Assembly (NCBI GenBank): GCA_046330455.1
Contig: JAXLSU010000010.1
Location: 62,001 to 126,000 of the forward strand
Length of the DNA stretch: 64,000 nt
Direction: 5' to 3'
DNA from: CAVQXR01 sp046330455
GTDB taxonomy: Bacteria > Actinomycetota > Thermoleophilia > Gaiellales > Gaiellaceae
The notes under the pieces are model-generated. The model was not told the DNA's origin. It saw only the letters and a list, made by a program, of their open reading frames with translations, and ran no database searches. Positions 40,946-48,952 of this stretch are shown in pieces. Positions within the stretch are counted from its first letter, which is position 1; each line of letters starts with the position of its first letter. The position numbers and the translations under genes are program-made.

Positions 40946-42097
40946 TTAGACCTCGAGCAGGATCGCGTCGCCCTGCCCCCCGCCCGAGCAGATCGCGGCG
41001 AGCCCGAGCCCGCCGCCGCGCCGCCGCAGCTCGTGGACGAGGGTCGTGACGAGGCGCGCGCCAGACGCTCCGATCGGGTGCCCGAGCGCCACTGCCCCAC
41101 CGTGGACGTTGACGCGCTCCGGGTCGACGCCGAGCATCCGGCTCGAGTGGATCACGACCGAGCAGAACGCCTCGTTGATCTCGACCCGCTCGAGCTCCTC
41201 CGCCCGCCTTCCGGCCCGCCGCAGGGCATCCAGGCCCGCCAGGCCGGGTGTCCGCGCGAGGTATGCGAAGTCGTCGGCCGCGTACCCGGCAGCGAGGATC
41301 CGCGCCAGCGGCTCGAGCCCCCGGCGCCGCGCATAGGCCTCCGACGCGACCACGACCGCGGCCGCCCCGTCGTTCAGACCCGGCGCGTTGCCCACCGTCG
41401 TCGGCCCCTCGGGATCCATGACGGGAGGCAGCCGCGAGAGCTTCTCGAGCGACGTGTCGCGCCTGGGGGCCTCGTCGTGGTCGAGGCCCTCGACGGGCTC
41501 GATCTCCTCGGCGAGGATCCCCGCGTCCATCGCGGCGATCGCCCGCTTGTGCGATCTGAGCGCCCACTCGTCCTGCTCCTCGCGGGTGATCCCGAGCTCC
41601 CTCGCGACCCTCGAGGCCTGTTGGATCATGTGGCAGCCGTCGAACGTCGACGTGAGGCCGTCGTGCACCGCCGCGTCGACGACCTCGCCGTTGCCGAGCC
41701 GATAGCCGAACCTCGCCTTTGGCAGCAGGTACGGCGCGCCCGACATCGACTCCATGCCGCCGGCGACGACGACCTCGTGGTCTCCCGCGCGAATCAGCTG
41801 GTCGGCCGAGCTCACGGCGCGCAGGCCGGACGCGCAGACCTTGTTGATCGTCTCCGACGAGACCGTCCTCGCCAGGCCCGCGTGCACCTGCGCCTGGCGG
41901 GAGGGGATCTGGCCGGCGCCCGCCTGGAGCACCTGCCCCATGATCACGTAGTCGACGTCGTCGTCCGGAACGGGCGACCGTTCGAGGGCCGCACGAATCG
42001 CCCTGCCGCCGAGCTCGACTGCCGGAAATCGCGCCAGCCCTCCCGCGAACTTCCCGAACGGCGTCCGGGCGGCTCCGAGGATGACGCTGTGGGCCAC
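40946..42097 (-). CDS. Acetyl-CoA acetyltransferase (thiolase)
   Basis: A 383-residue thiolase. Active-site Cys lies in TINKVCASGLRAV, the catalytic His in VNVHGGAVALGHPIGASGAR, and the second Cys in LAAICSGGGQGDAILLEV. ARTPFGKFAGGLA at the start and ARFGYRLGNGEVVDA in the loop domain are characteristic. It condenses two acetyl-CoA or cleaves 3-ketoacyl-CoA. GTG 42097 lies seven bases after TAGGAT and fixes the start; the frame upstream of it is antisense to the CAP gene. Not in an operon with hbd, but on the same strand 1.5 kb away. Confidence 0.92.
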   Translation of the reverse strand: MAHSVILGAARTPFGKFAGGLARFPAVELGGRAIRAALERSPVPDDDVDYVIMGQVLQAGAGQIPSRQAQVHAGLARTVSSETINKVCASGLRAVSSADQLIRAGDHEVVVAGGMESMSGAPYLLPKARFGYRLGNGEVVDAAVHDGLTSTFDGCHMIQQASRVARELGITREEQDEWALRSHKRAIAAMDAGILAEEIEPVEGLDHDEAPRRDTSLEKLSRLPPVMDPEGPTTVGNAPGLNDGAAAVVVASEAYARRRGLEPLARILAAGYAADDFAYLARTPGLAGLDALRRAGRRAEELERVEINEAFCSVVIHSSRMLGVDPERVNVHGGAVALGHPIGASGARLVTTLVHELRRRGGGLGLAAICSGGGQGDAILLEV

Positions 42098-42104
42098 GGA
42101 GAAG

Positions 42105-42110
42105 ATCCTA
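42105..42110 (-). promoter_or_regulatory. -10 element, leaderless start
   Basis: Minus-strand TAGGAT, seven bases, then GTG 42097. No Shine-Dalgarno sequence in between and no -35 box at the proper distance. The 121-base gap between thiolase and the third CAP gene shows nothing else certain. Confidence 0.55.
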
Positions 42111-42218
42111 GTCGGGCCGCTCGGCGGCCGGGCACCGCCGCAAGACCCCCAAACGGGGGATCGGGTCCTCCCCGTTCCGGGGGCCGACAGCGAGCGATCC
42201 GTAGCGCATGTTCTTCCT

Positions 42219-42779
42219 ATGCCCGCCGCTCTTGCTCGAGGTATGCCCCGAACCGGCCGTCGCCCGAGCCACCTCGCCGTCGTGACGGCGCTCCTCGTGC
42301 TCGCCCTCGCGACGGCCGCCCCCGTCGGTGCGACCGCGCCGGCAACCACATCCCGCGCGGCCGGCTCCGCCGCGGTCGCCGCGGACGTCGTCTCGGAGAT
42401 CAACGCCACCCGGCGGGCACGCGGCCTTCGGCCTCTCCGGCTCGCCACGGGCCTCGTCCGGGCCGCACGGGCCCACGCGCAGGCCATGGCGGCCGGCGGC
42501 TTCTTCAGCCACAGCTCGCGCGACGGGACCTCACCCGCGACCCGGATCCGGCGCTTCTACGACGGCTCCGTCGTCGGCGAGACTCTCCTCTGGCGCTCAC
42601 CCACCGTCTCGGCCGAGCAGGCACTCGAGATGTGGCTCGACAGCTCCTCCCACCGGAAGATCCTGATGAGCCGCTCGTTCCGGGACGTCGGCATCGGGAT
42701 CGTCCATGCCGACTCCGCTCCCGGCGCCTACGGGGGCCGGCAGGTCACGATCGTGGTCGCCGACTTCGGATCGCGGTGA
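42219..42779 (+). CDS. Secreted CAP/SCP-domain protein 3
   Basis: A 186-residue exported protein close to the CAP protein at 37504. Signal peptide VVTALLVLALATAAPVGATA. Core motifs VVSEINATRRARGLRPLRLA, ARAHAQAMAAGGFFSHSSRDG, VGETLLWRSPTVSAEQALEMW and SSSHRKILMSRSFRDVGIGIV are complete, with both His and the Glu of the CAP cavity. ATG 42219 is chosen; ATG 42243 is possible and still leaves a usable signal peptide. It lies directly upstream of the trp leader region but is not part of that operon, since the trp promoter begins nine bases after its stop. Confidence 0.8.
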   Translation: MPAALARGMPRTGRRPSHLAVVTALLVLALATAAPVGATAPATTSRAAGSAAVAADVVSEINATRRARGLRPLRLATGLVRAARAHAQAMAAGGFFSHSSRDGTSPATRIRRFYDGSVVGETLLWRSPTVSAEQALEMWLDSSSHRKILMSRSFRDVGIGIVHADSAPGAYGGRQVTIVVADFGSR

Positions 42780-42787
42780 GCCCGGAG

Positions 42788-42817
42788 TTGACGACCGCCC
42801 CGGGCGTCGCCTACCCT
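42788..42817 (+). promoter_or_regulatory. trp operon promoter TTGACG-18-TACCCT
   Basis: TTGACG (42788-42793), an 18-base spacer and TACCCT (42812-42817). The leader-peptide ATG at 42827 lies nine bases after the -10, so the messenger would have only two or three bases, or none, before the leader peptide. Confidence 0.7.
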
Positions 42818-42826
42818 GTGCTCACG

Positions 42827-42892
42827 ATGCAGACGACCTCCGTCCTTCTCTGGTGGGGCTGGCGCCGCGAGCGGGACGGGAGCGTCGGCTGA
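42827..42892 (+). CDS. trpL: trp operon leader peptide
   Basis: A 21-codon reading frame from ATG 42827 to TGA 42892 with codons Trp-Trp-Gly-Trp at 42851-42862, followed by an Arg-rich end. Three Trp codons in four are far above chance. It precedes a perfect terminator hairpin and trpE, the classical arrangement for transcription attenuation by ribosome stalling when charged tRNA-Trp is low. No Shine-Dalgarno sequence is present, which fits initiation on a leaderless or nearly leaderless transcript. GACCTCCGT (42835-42843) inside it equals the 5' arm of the terminator. Confidence 0.88.
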   Translation: MQTTSVLLWWGWRRERDGSVG

Positions 42893-42921
42893 GCGACGCA
42901 CGGAATCCCGACTCGCTCGTA

Positions 42922-42945
42922 GACCTCCGTGACGGAGGTCTTTTT
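42922..42945 (+). terminator. trp attenuator (terminator 3:4)
   Basis: GACCTCCG (42922-42929), loop TGA, CGGAGGTC (42933-42940), then TTTTT. Upstream GGACGGGAG (42874-42882) can pair with CCGTCC (42841-42846) in the leader as a 1:2 hairpin and partly with the terminator 5' arm as antiterminator. GCGTCG / CGACGC around the leader stop codon is another small hairpin. Which pairs form is inferred by eye. Confidence 0.85.
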
Positions 42946-42977
42946 CGTTCGAGGGCTACGACCGTGAGGACGGCTCG

Positions 42978-44225
42978 ATGGTGAGGACGACGACGACCGC
43001 GATCTCCACAGACCTGATCACCCCGCTCGGGGCCTACCTGCGGCTGCGCAACGGCGAGCCGAGCTTCCTGCTCGAGTCCGTCGAGCAGGGTCGGCTCGGC
43101 CGCTACAGCTTCCTGGGCACGGGCGCCCGTCTCGTCGACGTCGACGAGGCGGAGGCTGCGGTGGGCGCCGGTGCGCCCGTCGTCGGGTACGTGGCCTACG
43201 ACCACGTCGCGCGTCTCGAGGACACCGTCCCGCTTCCGGACGCAGGCCCGGGGACTCCCGAGAGCCTGTTCATCGTCGCCCACACGCTCGTGCGCTTCGA
43301 CCACCTGGCCGGAGTCGCCGAGGTGATCGCAGGCGATCGTGAGGAGATCGCCGCACGCCTCGCGGGCCCCCTCACCGAGCCACGCAGCGGCAGCGGCCAC
43401 CCCGCCGGTCAGACACGGAGGTTCAACTCACGGGAGGAGTACGAGGCCGGCGTACGGCGAGTCAAGGAGCACATCCGGGCCGGAGACGCGTTCCAGGTCG
43501 TGCTCTCCCAGCGGGCCGAGCGACCGACCTCGGCGACGCCGGTCGCCATCTACCGGGCCCTGCGGCGGATCAACCCCTCCCCGTACCTCTTCCTGCTCGA
43601 GCTCGGCGAGCTGACCCTCGTCGGCTCCTCGCCCGAGACGATGGTCAAGCTCGAGGGGTCGCGGGCAAGCCTGAACCCGATCGCGGGAACGACCCGTCCG
43701 GGCGAGGGCGACGCCGAGCGCCTGCTCGCCTCCGAGAAGGACCGGGCCGAGCACGTGATGCTCGTCGACCTCGGCCGCAACGATCTCTCGCGGGTCTGCG
43801 AAGCGGGAACCGTGAACGTCGAGCAGTTCCTGAAGGCCGAGCGCTACTCCCACGTCACTCACCTCGTCTCGGAGGTAGCGGGCGAGGTGAGGCCGGGCGT
43901 CGGCCCGTTCGACCTCCTGCGCGCCACGTTCCCGGCCGGCACCGTCTCGGGCGCCCCCAAGGTGCGGGCGATGCAGATCATCTCGGAGCTCGAGGGCTAC
44001 CGTCGCGGCCCCTACGCCGGCGCGGTCGGCTACGCGCTTCCCGGCACCTCCACCTTCGACACCTGCATCGCGATCCGTACCATCGTGGTCAGGGGCGGCG
44101 TCGCCTACCTCCAGGCGGGGGCCGGCATCGTCGCCGACTCCGACCCGACCGCAGAGAATCAGGAGTGTCTGAACAAGCTCGCGGCCCTATCGGCCGCGAT
44201 CGATACGGCGGAGGCGGCCGGATGA
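42978..44225 (+). CDS. trpE: Anthranilate synthase component I
   Basis: A 415-residue chorismate-binding enzyme that makes anthranilate with ammonia from TrpG. SFLLESVEQGRLGRYSFLG contains the LLES motif used for tryptophan feedback inhibition. Catalytic parts are IAGTTRPGEGDAERLLASEK, VDLGRNDLSRV, and FPAGTVSGAPKVRAM, with QAGAGIVADSDP at the end. It is shorter than the usual 470-520 residues, with a trimmed N-terminal subdomain. GAGGA (42966-42970) lies seven bases before ATG 42978, one of few ordinary ribosome sites here. It heads trpE-G-D-CF-B-A and overlaps trpG by four bases (ATGA). Regulation: attenuator upstream. Confidence 0.95.
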   Translation: MVRTTTTAISTDLITPLGAYLRLRNGEPSFLLESVEQGRLGRYSFLGTGARLVDVDEAEAAVGAGAPVVGYVAYDHVARLEDTVPLPDAGPGTPESLFIVAHTLVRFDHLAGVAEVIAGDREEIAARLAGPLTEPRSGSGHPAGQTRRFNSREEYEAGVRRVKEHIRAGDAFQVVLSQRAERPTSATPVAIYRALRRINPSPYLFLLELGELTLVGSSPETMVKLEGSRASLNPIAGTTRPGEGDAERLLASEKDRAEHVMLVDLGRNDLSRVCEAGTVNVEQFLKAERYSHVTHLVSEVAGEVRPGVGPFDLLRATFPAGTVSGAPKVRAMQIISELEGYRRGPYAGAVGYALPGTSTFDTCIAIRTIVVRGGVAYLQAGAGIVADSDPTAENQECLNKLAALSAAIDTAEAAG

Positions 44226-44836
44226 GCGCGCGCATCCTGCTGATCGACAACTACGACAGCTTCACGTACAACCTCGCCCACCTGCTCGAGGAGCTCGGCG
44301 CCGAGGTCGTCGTCGTCCGCAACGACCGGCTCGACCTCCGCGAGGCGGAGGCGATCGAGCCGACCCACCTCGTCATCTCCCCCGGGCCGGGGCGCCCGGC
44401 CGACGCAGGGATCTCGATCGAGCTGATCCGGGCGCTCGGCCCGCGAATCCCGACGCTCGGGGTCTGCCTCGGTCACCAGGCGATCGTGGAGGCGTTCGGC
44501 GGCGAGGTCGGGCAGGCACAACGCCTCGTCCACGGCAAGGCCAGCCTGATCGAGCACGACGGGCGCGGGCTCTTCGCCGGTCTCGAGAGTCCGCTCGAGG
44601 CCGGGCGTTACCACTCGCTCGCGGCCTCGTCCGTCCCCGACGTCCTCGAGGTCTGCGCACGTACCGCCGACGACGGAGAGGTCATGGCCGTGCGGCACCG
44701 CCGGTATCCGATCGACGGCATCCAGTTCCATCCCGAGTCGGTTCTCACGCCGCTCGGGCCCCGGCTCGGACAGCGGTTCCTGGCGCCAAGAGAGCCGCAC
44801 GGGGCCTCGACTCCCGCGGCCGGGAGGGCCCGGTGA
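44222..44836 (+). CDS. trpG: Anthranilate synthase component II (glutamine amidotransferase)
   Basis: A 204-residue class I amidotransferase feeding ammonia to TrpE. ILLIDNYDSFTYNLAH opens the fold; ISPGPGRPADAG is the oxyanion region, GVCLGHQAI carries the nucleophilic Cys and IQFHPESVLTP the His-x-Glu pair. ATG 44222 overlaps the trpE stop. The frame extending upstream only covers the end of trpE. The C-terminal 20 residues are an Arg/Pro/Ala tail beyond the domain. It overlaps trpD by four bases (GTGA). It could also serve PabB, as in many bacteria with a single TrpG; no pabB is in the window. Confidence 0.95.
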   Translation: MSARILLIDNYDSFTYNLAHLLEELGAEVVVVRNDRLDLREAEAIEPTHLVISPGPGRPADAGISIELIRALGPRIPTLGVCLGHQAIVEAFGGEVGQAQRLVHGKASLIEHDGRGLFAGLESPLEAGRYHSLAASSVPDVLEVCARTADDGEVMAVRHRRYPIDGIQFHPESVLTPLGPRLGQRFLAPREPHGASTPAAGRAR

Positions 44837-45858
44837 TCCAGGCCGCGCTCGCGCAGCTGCTCGAGGGGCGCGACCTCGCCCGGGCCGAGGCGCGCGACGT
44901 GATGGACGAGATCATGCGCGGCGAGGCGACGGACGCGCAGATCGGTGCGCTGCTCGTCGCGCTACGGATCAAGGGCGAGACGCCGGACGAGATCGCGGGC
45001 TGCGCCGAAGGGATGCGCGCCCACGTGCTCGCCGTCCACCCGGCGCGGACGGACCTCGTCGACACGGCCGGGACGGGAGGCGACGGTGCCCGGACGTTCA
45101 ACATCTCGACCGCGGCGGCTCTCGTGGCCGCGGCGGCGGGCGCCGGCGTCGCGAAGCACGGAAACCGTGCCGTCTCCTCCGCCTGCGGCTCGGCCGACGT
45201 GCTCGAGGCGCTCGGCTTCGACCTCGACCTCCCGCCCGGGCAGATCGAGCGGTCGATCGACCAGCTCGGCTTCGGCTTCCTGTTCGCCCAGCGTCACCAT
45301 CCGGCGATGCGCCACGCTGCACCCGTGCGGCGGGAGCTGGCCACGCGCACCGTCTTCAACGTCCTCGGCCCGTTGACGAATCCGGCCGGTGCCCGCGCGC
45401 AGGTCGTCGGCGTCTACGCGGCCGGCCTCGTCGACACGCTCGGCGAGGTGCTCGTCCAGCTCGGCGCCACGCGCGCCTTCGTCGTCCACGGCGCCGACGG
45501 CATCGACGAGCTCTCCCCGACCGGCCCGAACCTCGTCGCCGAGGTCGCCGGCGGGCAGGTTCGCCGCCGCGTGATCGATCCGCTCGAGCTCGGGATCTCG
45601 CGCTGTTCCCCATCCGAGCTCGCCGGCGACGCGCCTGGGGACAACGCGGCGCAGATCCGGCGGATCCTCGCCGGGGAGCAGGGGCCCAAGCACGACGCCG
45701 TGATCCTGAACGCCGCCGGCGCCATCGCAGCGGCCGGTCATGCGACGGATCTCGCCGAGGGGATCGAGGTTGCGAGGGAGACGATCGGCTCGGGCGCCGC
45801 CGGGAATCGGCTCGAGGAGCTCATCGCGTTCAGCCGCTCGCCGGCGGAGGCCGTCTGA
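44833..45858 (+). CDS. trpD: Anthranilate phosphoribosyltransferase
   Basis: A 341-residue enzyme transferring phosphoribose from PRPP to anthranilate. DTAGTGGDGARTFNIST is the PRPP/pyrophosphate loop, AKHGNRAVSSACGSADVLEALG the second substrate loop, and FNVLGPLTNPAGA the conserved hinge. ARDVMDEIMRGEATDAQIGALL starts the helical N-terminal domain. All family hallmarks and the normal length are present. GTG 44833 overlaps the trpG stop by four bases. Its own stop overlaps the next start by one base (TGATG). Confidence 0.95.
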   Translation: MIQAALAQLLEGRDLARAEARDVMDEIMRGEATDAQIGALLVALRIKGETPDEIAGCAEGMRAHVLAVHPARTDLVDTAGTGGDGARTFNISTAAALVAAAAGAGVAKHGNRAVSSACGSADVLEALGFDLDLPPGQIERSIDQLGFGFLFAQRHHPAMRHAAPVRRELATRTVFNVLGPLTNPAGARAQVVGVYAAGLVDTLGEVLVQLGATRAFVVHGADGIDELSPTGPNLVAEVAGGQVRRRVIDPLELGISRCSPSELAGDAPGDNAAQIRRILAGEQGPKHDAVILNAAGAIAAAGHATDLAEGIEVARETIGSGAAGNRLEELIAFSRSPAEAV

Positions 45859-47030
45859 TGGGACGCTTCCGCGACGCGCTTGCGGGGCCGGGCCTCGCCG
45901 GGATCGCCGAGGTCAAGCGCCGGTCCCCCTCGCTGGGAGACCTTCGGCTCGATGCCGATCCGGCCCGGATCGCCGCGGCCTACGCGGCGGCCGGGGCTGC
46001 AGCCGTCTCGATCCTCGTCGACGCCGAGCGCTTCGGCGGCAGCTGGGACGACCTGCGGGCCGCTCGGGCCGCCACCGACGTGCCGCTGCTCGCGAAGGGC
46101 TTCTTCTCGAGCGAGGACGACGTTCGCACCGCCGCGGAGGCCGGGGCCGCGGCCCTTCTGCTGCTGCTCCGTGACCTCGACGACGCAGCCGTACGCCGGC
46201 TCACCGCGCTCGCCGCCGGCTACGGCCTCGACGCGTTCGTGGAGGCTCACGACGGGGAGCTCGACCGAGCGCTCGCGCTCGGAGCCGATCCGATCGGGAT
46301 CAACGCCCGCGATCTCGCCACGTTCGAGATCGATCGGGCCCGCCAGCTCGGCCTCGTGGCCTCGGCTCGCCGGCGCGCACCCAACCGGGTGATCGTCGCC
46401 GAGAGCGGGATCTGGAGCCGTGCCCAGGGGGCGGCCGCCGAGCTCGCGGGCGCCGACGCCGTTCTCGTCGGCTCCTCGCTGATGAAGGCACCCGATCCAG
46501 CTGGCAAGCTCGCCGAGCTGCTCTCGCGGCCCCTCGTCAAGGTCTGCGGCCTCACCCGCGCCGAGGACGTCGCCTGTGCGGCTGCGGCCGGAGCCGATCT
46601 CGCCGGCTTCATCCTGTACCCGCACACGCCGCGCCATGTCCCCGCGGCCCTCCCGGTTCCCGACACGATGCTGTCGGTGGCCGTGCTCGTCGGCGAGCTC
46701 GACGGGCAGGGCGCCGATCTCGTGCAGGCCTACGCGCAGGAGAACGGCCACCGCGCCCGTGACGCAGTGCTCCTGCGCGACGGCGAGCCGGTCGCGAGCG
46801 TGCTCGACCTCCCTTGGCAGGGCGAGGACGACGCCCACTGGCGCCGTGCGGCTGCAGCGGAAGGCCGGATCGTGCTGGCCGGCGGGCTCGGGCCGGAGAA
46901 CGTCGGGGCTGCGATCGAGGCCGTCTCCCCGTGGTGTGTCGATGCGGCCCGTAGCCTCGAGCTCGAGCCGGGGGTCAAGGATCACGATCGTGTCCGCGCC
47001 TTCGTCGCCGCGGCACGGCAGGGAAGGTGA
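45858..47030 (+). CDS. trpC: Fused indole-3-glycerol-phosphate synthase / phosphoribosylanthranilate isomerase
   Basis: A 390-residue bifunctional protein covering two consecutive steps. Residues 1-215 are IGPS: IAEVKRRSPS (catalytic Lys), VEAHDGELDRAL, GINARDLATFEID and IVAESGIWSRAQG. The usual Lys-Asp pair before the third strand reads LLAKGFF, with Gly for Asp. Residues 218-390 are PRAI: LVKVCGLTRAEDV with the catalytic Cys, GFILYPHTPRHV, and AGGLGPENV. The acid-catalyst strand reads WCVDAARSLELEPGVKD in place of the common DVxSGVExxPGxKD; the Asp is kept. E. coli has the same fusion order. Fusion explains the lack of a separate trpF. Spacing to trpB is nine bases. Confidence 0.92.
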   Translation: MGRFRDALAGPGLAGIAEVKRRSPSLGDLRLDADPARIAAAYAAAGAAAVSILVDAERFGGSWDDLRAARAATDVPLLAKGFFSSEDDVRTAAEAGAAALLLLLRDLDDAAVRRLTALAAGYGLDAFVEAHDGELDRALALGADPIGINARDLATFEIDRARQLGLVASARRRAPNRVIVAESGIWSRAQGAAAELAGADAVLVGSSLMKAPDPAGKLAELLSRPLVKVCGLTRAEDVACAAAAGADLAGFILYPHTPRHVPAALPVPDTMLSVAVLVGELDGQGADLVQAYAQENGHRARDAVLLRDGEPVASVLDLPWQGEDDAHWRRAAAAEGRIVLAGGLGPENVGAAIEAVSPWCVDAARSLELEPGVKDHDRVRAFVAAARQGR

Positions 47031-47038
47031 GGTGAGGC

Positions 47039-48193
47039 ATGGCGACGGCAGTCCCGACCGACGTCCCGGAGCGCTACGGTCCCTACGGCGGGCGGTTCGT
47101 GCCGGAGACGCTGATTCCGGCCCTCGACGAGCTCGAGGCCGGCTGGCGGGCGGCGAAGGCCGATCCCGCCTTCTGGAGTGAGCTCGACGAGCTGCTGCGC
47201 ACGTACGCGGGGCGACCGACGCCGTTGACGCTCGCGGAGCGCTACGCACCCGGGCGGCGCGTCTACCTGAAGCGAGAGGATCTCCTCCACACCGGTGCGC
47301 ACAAGCTGAACAACGCGCTCGGCCAGGCGCTGCTCGCGAAGCGGCTCGGAAAGCAGCGGGTCGTGGCCGAGACGGGCGCCGGCCAGCACGGCGTCGCGAC
47401 CGCAACCGTCTGTGCCCGATTCGGGCTCTCCTGCGTCGTCTTCATGGGCGCCGAGGACGTTCGCCGCCAGCGGCCGAACGTCGAGCGAATGCACCTCCTC
47501 GGTGCCGAGGTGCGGGCCGTCGAGCTCGGGACGAGAACGCTCAAGGAAGCGATGAGCGAGGCGATCCGCGACTGGATCACGAACGTCGAGTCGACCTACT
47601 ACCTGATCGGCTCCTGCGCGGGCCCGGCGCCCTACCCCGATCTCGTCCGCTCGCTCCAGGCGGTCATCGGCGACGAGGCGCGAACACAGATCCTCGCCGC
47701 GGAGGGCCGGCTCCCGGACGCCGTGCTCGCCTGCGTCGGCGGCGGCTCGAACGCGATCGGGATCTTCGCCGGCTTCCTCGCCGACCCCGAGGTACGGCTC
47801 GTCGGGGTCGAGGCGGCGGGAGCGGCCAGCCTCGGTACCGGTCGCACGGCGATCCTCCACGGCTCGCGCTCGGCAGTCCTCGCAGACGAGTGGGGACAGA
47901 TCACGGACGCGCACTCGATCTCCGCCGGGCTCGATTACCCGGGGGTGGGGCCCGAGCACGCCCACCTCCGCGACACCGGACGCGCGCGCTACGTGCCCTG
48001 CACCGACGAGGAGGCTCTCGCGGCCTTCCAGCGCCTCGCGCGCACCGAGGGCATCATCCCGGCGCTCGAGACCGCGCACGCGCTCGCGCGGGTGGACGAC
48101 TGCGAGGGCGACCTCCTGCTCGTGAACCTCTCCGGCCGTGGCGACAAGGACCTCGCCGAGGCGCTCCGGGCCCTCGGAAAGGGCACGCCGTGA
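47039..48193 (+). CDS. trpB: Tryptophan synthase beta subunit
   Basis: A 384-residue PLP enzyme condensing indole with serine. YGPYGGRFVPETL is the TrpB1 N-terminus, LKREDLLHTGAHKLNNALGQ carries the PLP Lys in HK, ETGAGQHGVATA the catalytic Glu and indole site, and VGGGSNAIGIF the phosphate-binding Gly loop. SAGLDYPGVGPEHA is the COMM/loop 4 region and LSGRGDKD closes the site. ATG 47039 follows AGGTGAGG. It ends with a GTGA overlap with trpA, as expected for subunits made in equal amounts. Confidence 0.96.
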   Translation: MATAVPTDVPERYGPYGGRFVPETLIPALDELEAGWRAAKADPAFWSELDELLRTYAGRPTPLTLAERYAPGRRVYLKREDLLHTGAHKLNNALGQALLAKRLGKQRVVAETGAGQHGVATATVCARFGLSCVVFMGAEDVRRQRPNVERMHLLGAEVRAVELGTRTLKEAMSEAIRDWITNVESTYYLIGSCAGPAPYPDLVRSLQAVIGDEARTQILAAEGRLPDAVLACVGGGSNAIGIFAGFLADPEVRLVGVEAAGAASLGTGRTAILHGSRSAVLADEWGQITDAHSISAGLDYPGVGPEHAHLRDTGRARYVPCTDEEALAAFQRLARTEGIIPALETAHALARVDDCEGDLLLVNLSGRGDKDLAEALRALGKGTP

Positions 48194-48909
48194 GCGGCCG
48201 CAAGACGCTCGTCATCTACCTGATGTCAGGTGAGGAGACGCCGCAGCTCGCGGCCGCAGCCGTCGAGGGAGGCGCCGATGTCGTCGAGCTCGGATTCCCG
48301 TTCTCCGACCCGCTCGCCGACGGCCCGGTGATCCGCCAGGCGGGCGAGCGCGCCCTCGCGGCCGGAATGACGACGGGCGCGTGCCTTCGCTGCCTCGCCC
48401 GGACGCGGGAGCTCGTGGAGGTCCCGCTCGTGCCGATGACCTACGCGGCGCTGCTCGAGGCGTACGGCTGGGAGCGCTTCGACAGCGATGCCCGGGCAGC
48501 AGGGGCGACGGGCATGATCGTCGCCGACCTCCCGGTCGACGAGCTGTCGCAGCTCAGGCGCATCCAGCTCGTGGCGCCGACCTCGACGGACGAGCGGATC
48601 CGGCTCGCCGGCGAGGCGACCGACGGGTGGCTGTACCTCGTGACGCTCACCGGGACGACCGGCGCCCGCTCGTCGCTCTCCTCCCAGCTGCCGGAGCTCG
48701 TCCGGCGAGCGCGGGCTCTCACCTCCGTGCCGCTCTACGCCGGCTTCGGGATCTCGAGCCCCGAGCAGGCGGCGAACGCGGCGGCACTCGCCGACGGCAT
48801 CGTCGTCGGCAGCCGTGCCGTCGAGGTCGCCCACGAGGCCGGTCCCGACGGTCTCCGGGAGCTCGTCCGCTCGCTCCGCGCCGCGATCGACGCCGCTCCC
48901 GTCGCGTAG
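48190..48909 (+). CDS. trpA: Tryptophan synthase alpha subunit
   Basis: A 239-residue TIM barrel that splits indole-glycerol-phosphate. VVELGFPFSDPLADGPVIR contains the catalytic Glu and Asp. VPMTYAALLEAYGWERF, ADLPVDE, LVAPTSTDERI, YLVTLTGTTGARS and YAGFGISSPEQA mark the remaining barrel and phosphate-site strands. At 239 residues it is some 25 shorter than typical, with a trimmed N-terminal helix (start VSGRKTLVIYLMSG). GTG 48190 overlaps trpB by four bases. It is the last gene of the operon; 43 bases separate it from nrtR on the opposite strand. Confidence 0.94.
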   Translation: MSGRKTLVIYLMSGEETPQLAAAAVEGGADVVELGFPFSDPLADGPVIRQAGERALAAGMTTGACLRCLARTRELVEVPLVPMTYAALLEAYGWERFDSDARAAGATGMIVADLPVDELSQLRRIQLVAPTSTDERIRLAGEATDGWLYLVTLTGTTGARSSLSSQLPELVRRARALTSVPLYAGFGISSPEQAANAAALADGIVVGSRAVEVAHEAGPDGLRELVRSLRAAIDAAPVA

Positions 48910-48952
48910 CGCGACGCCTCGTCCCCGCGACGGGAGACGGCTACCCGGCGCG

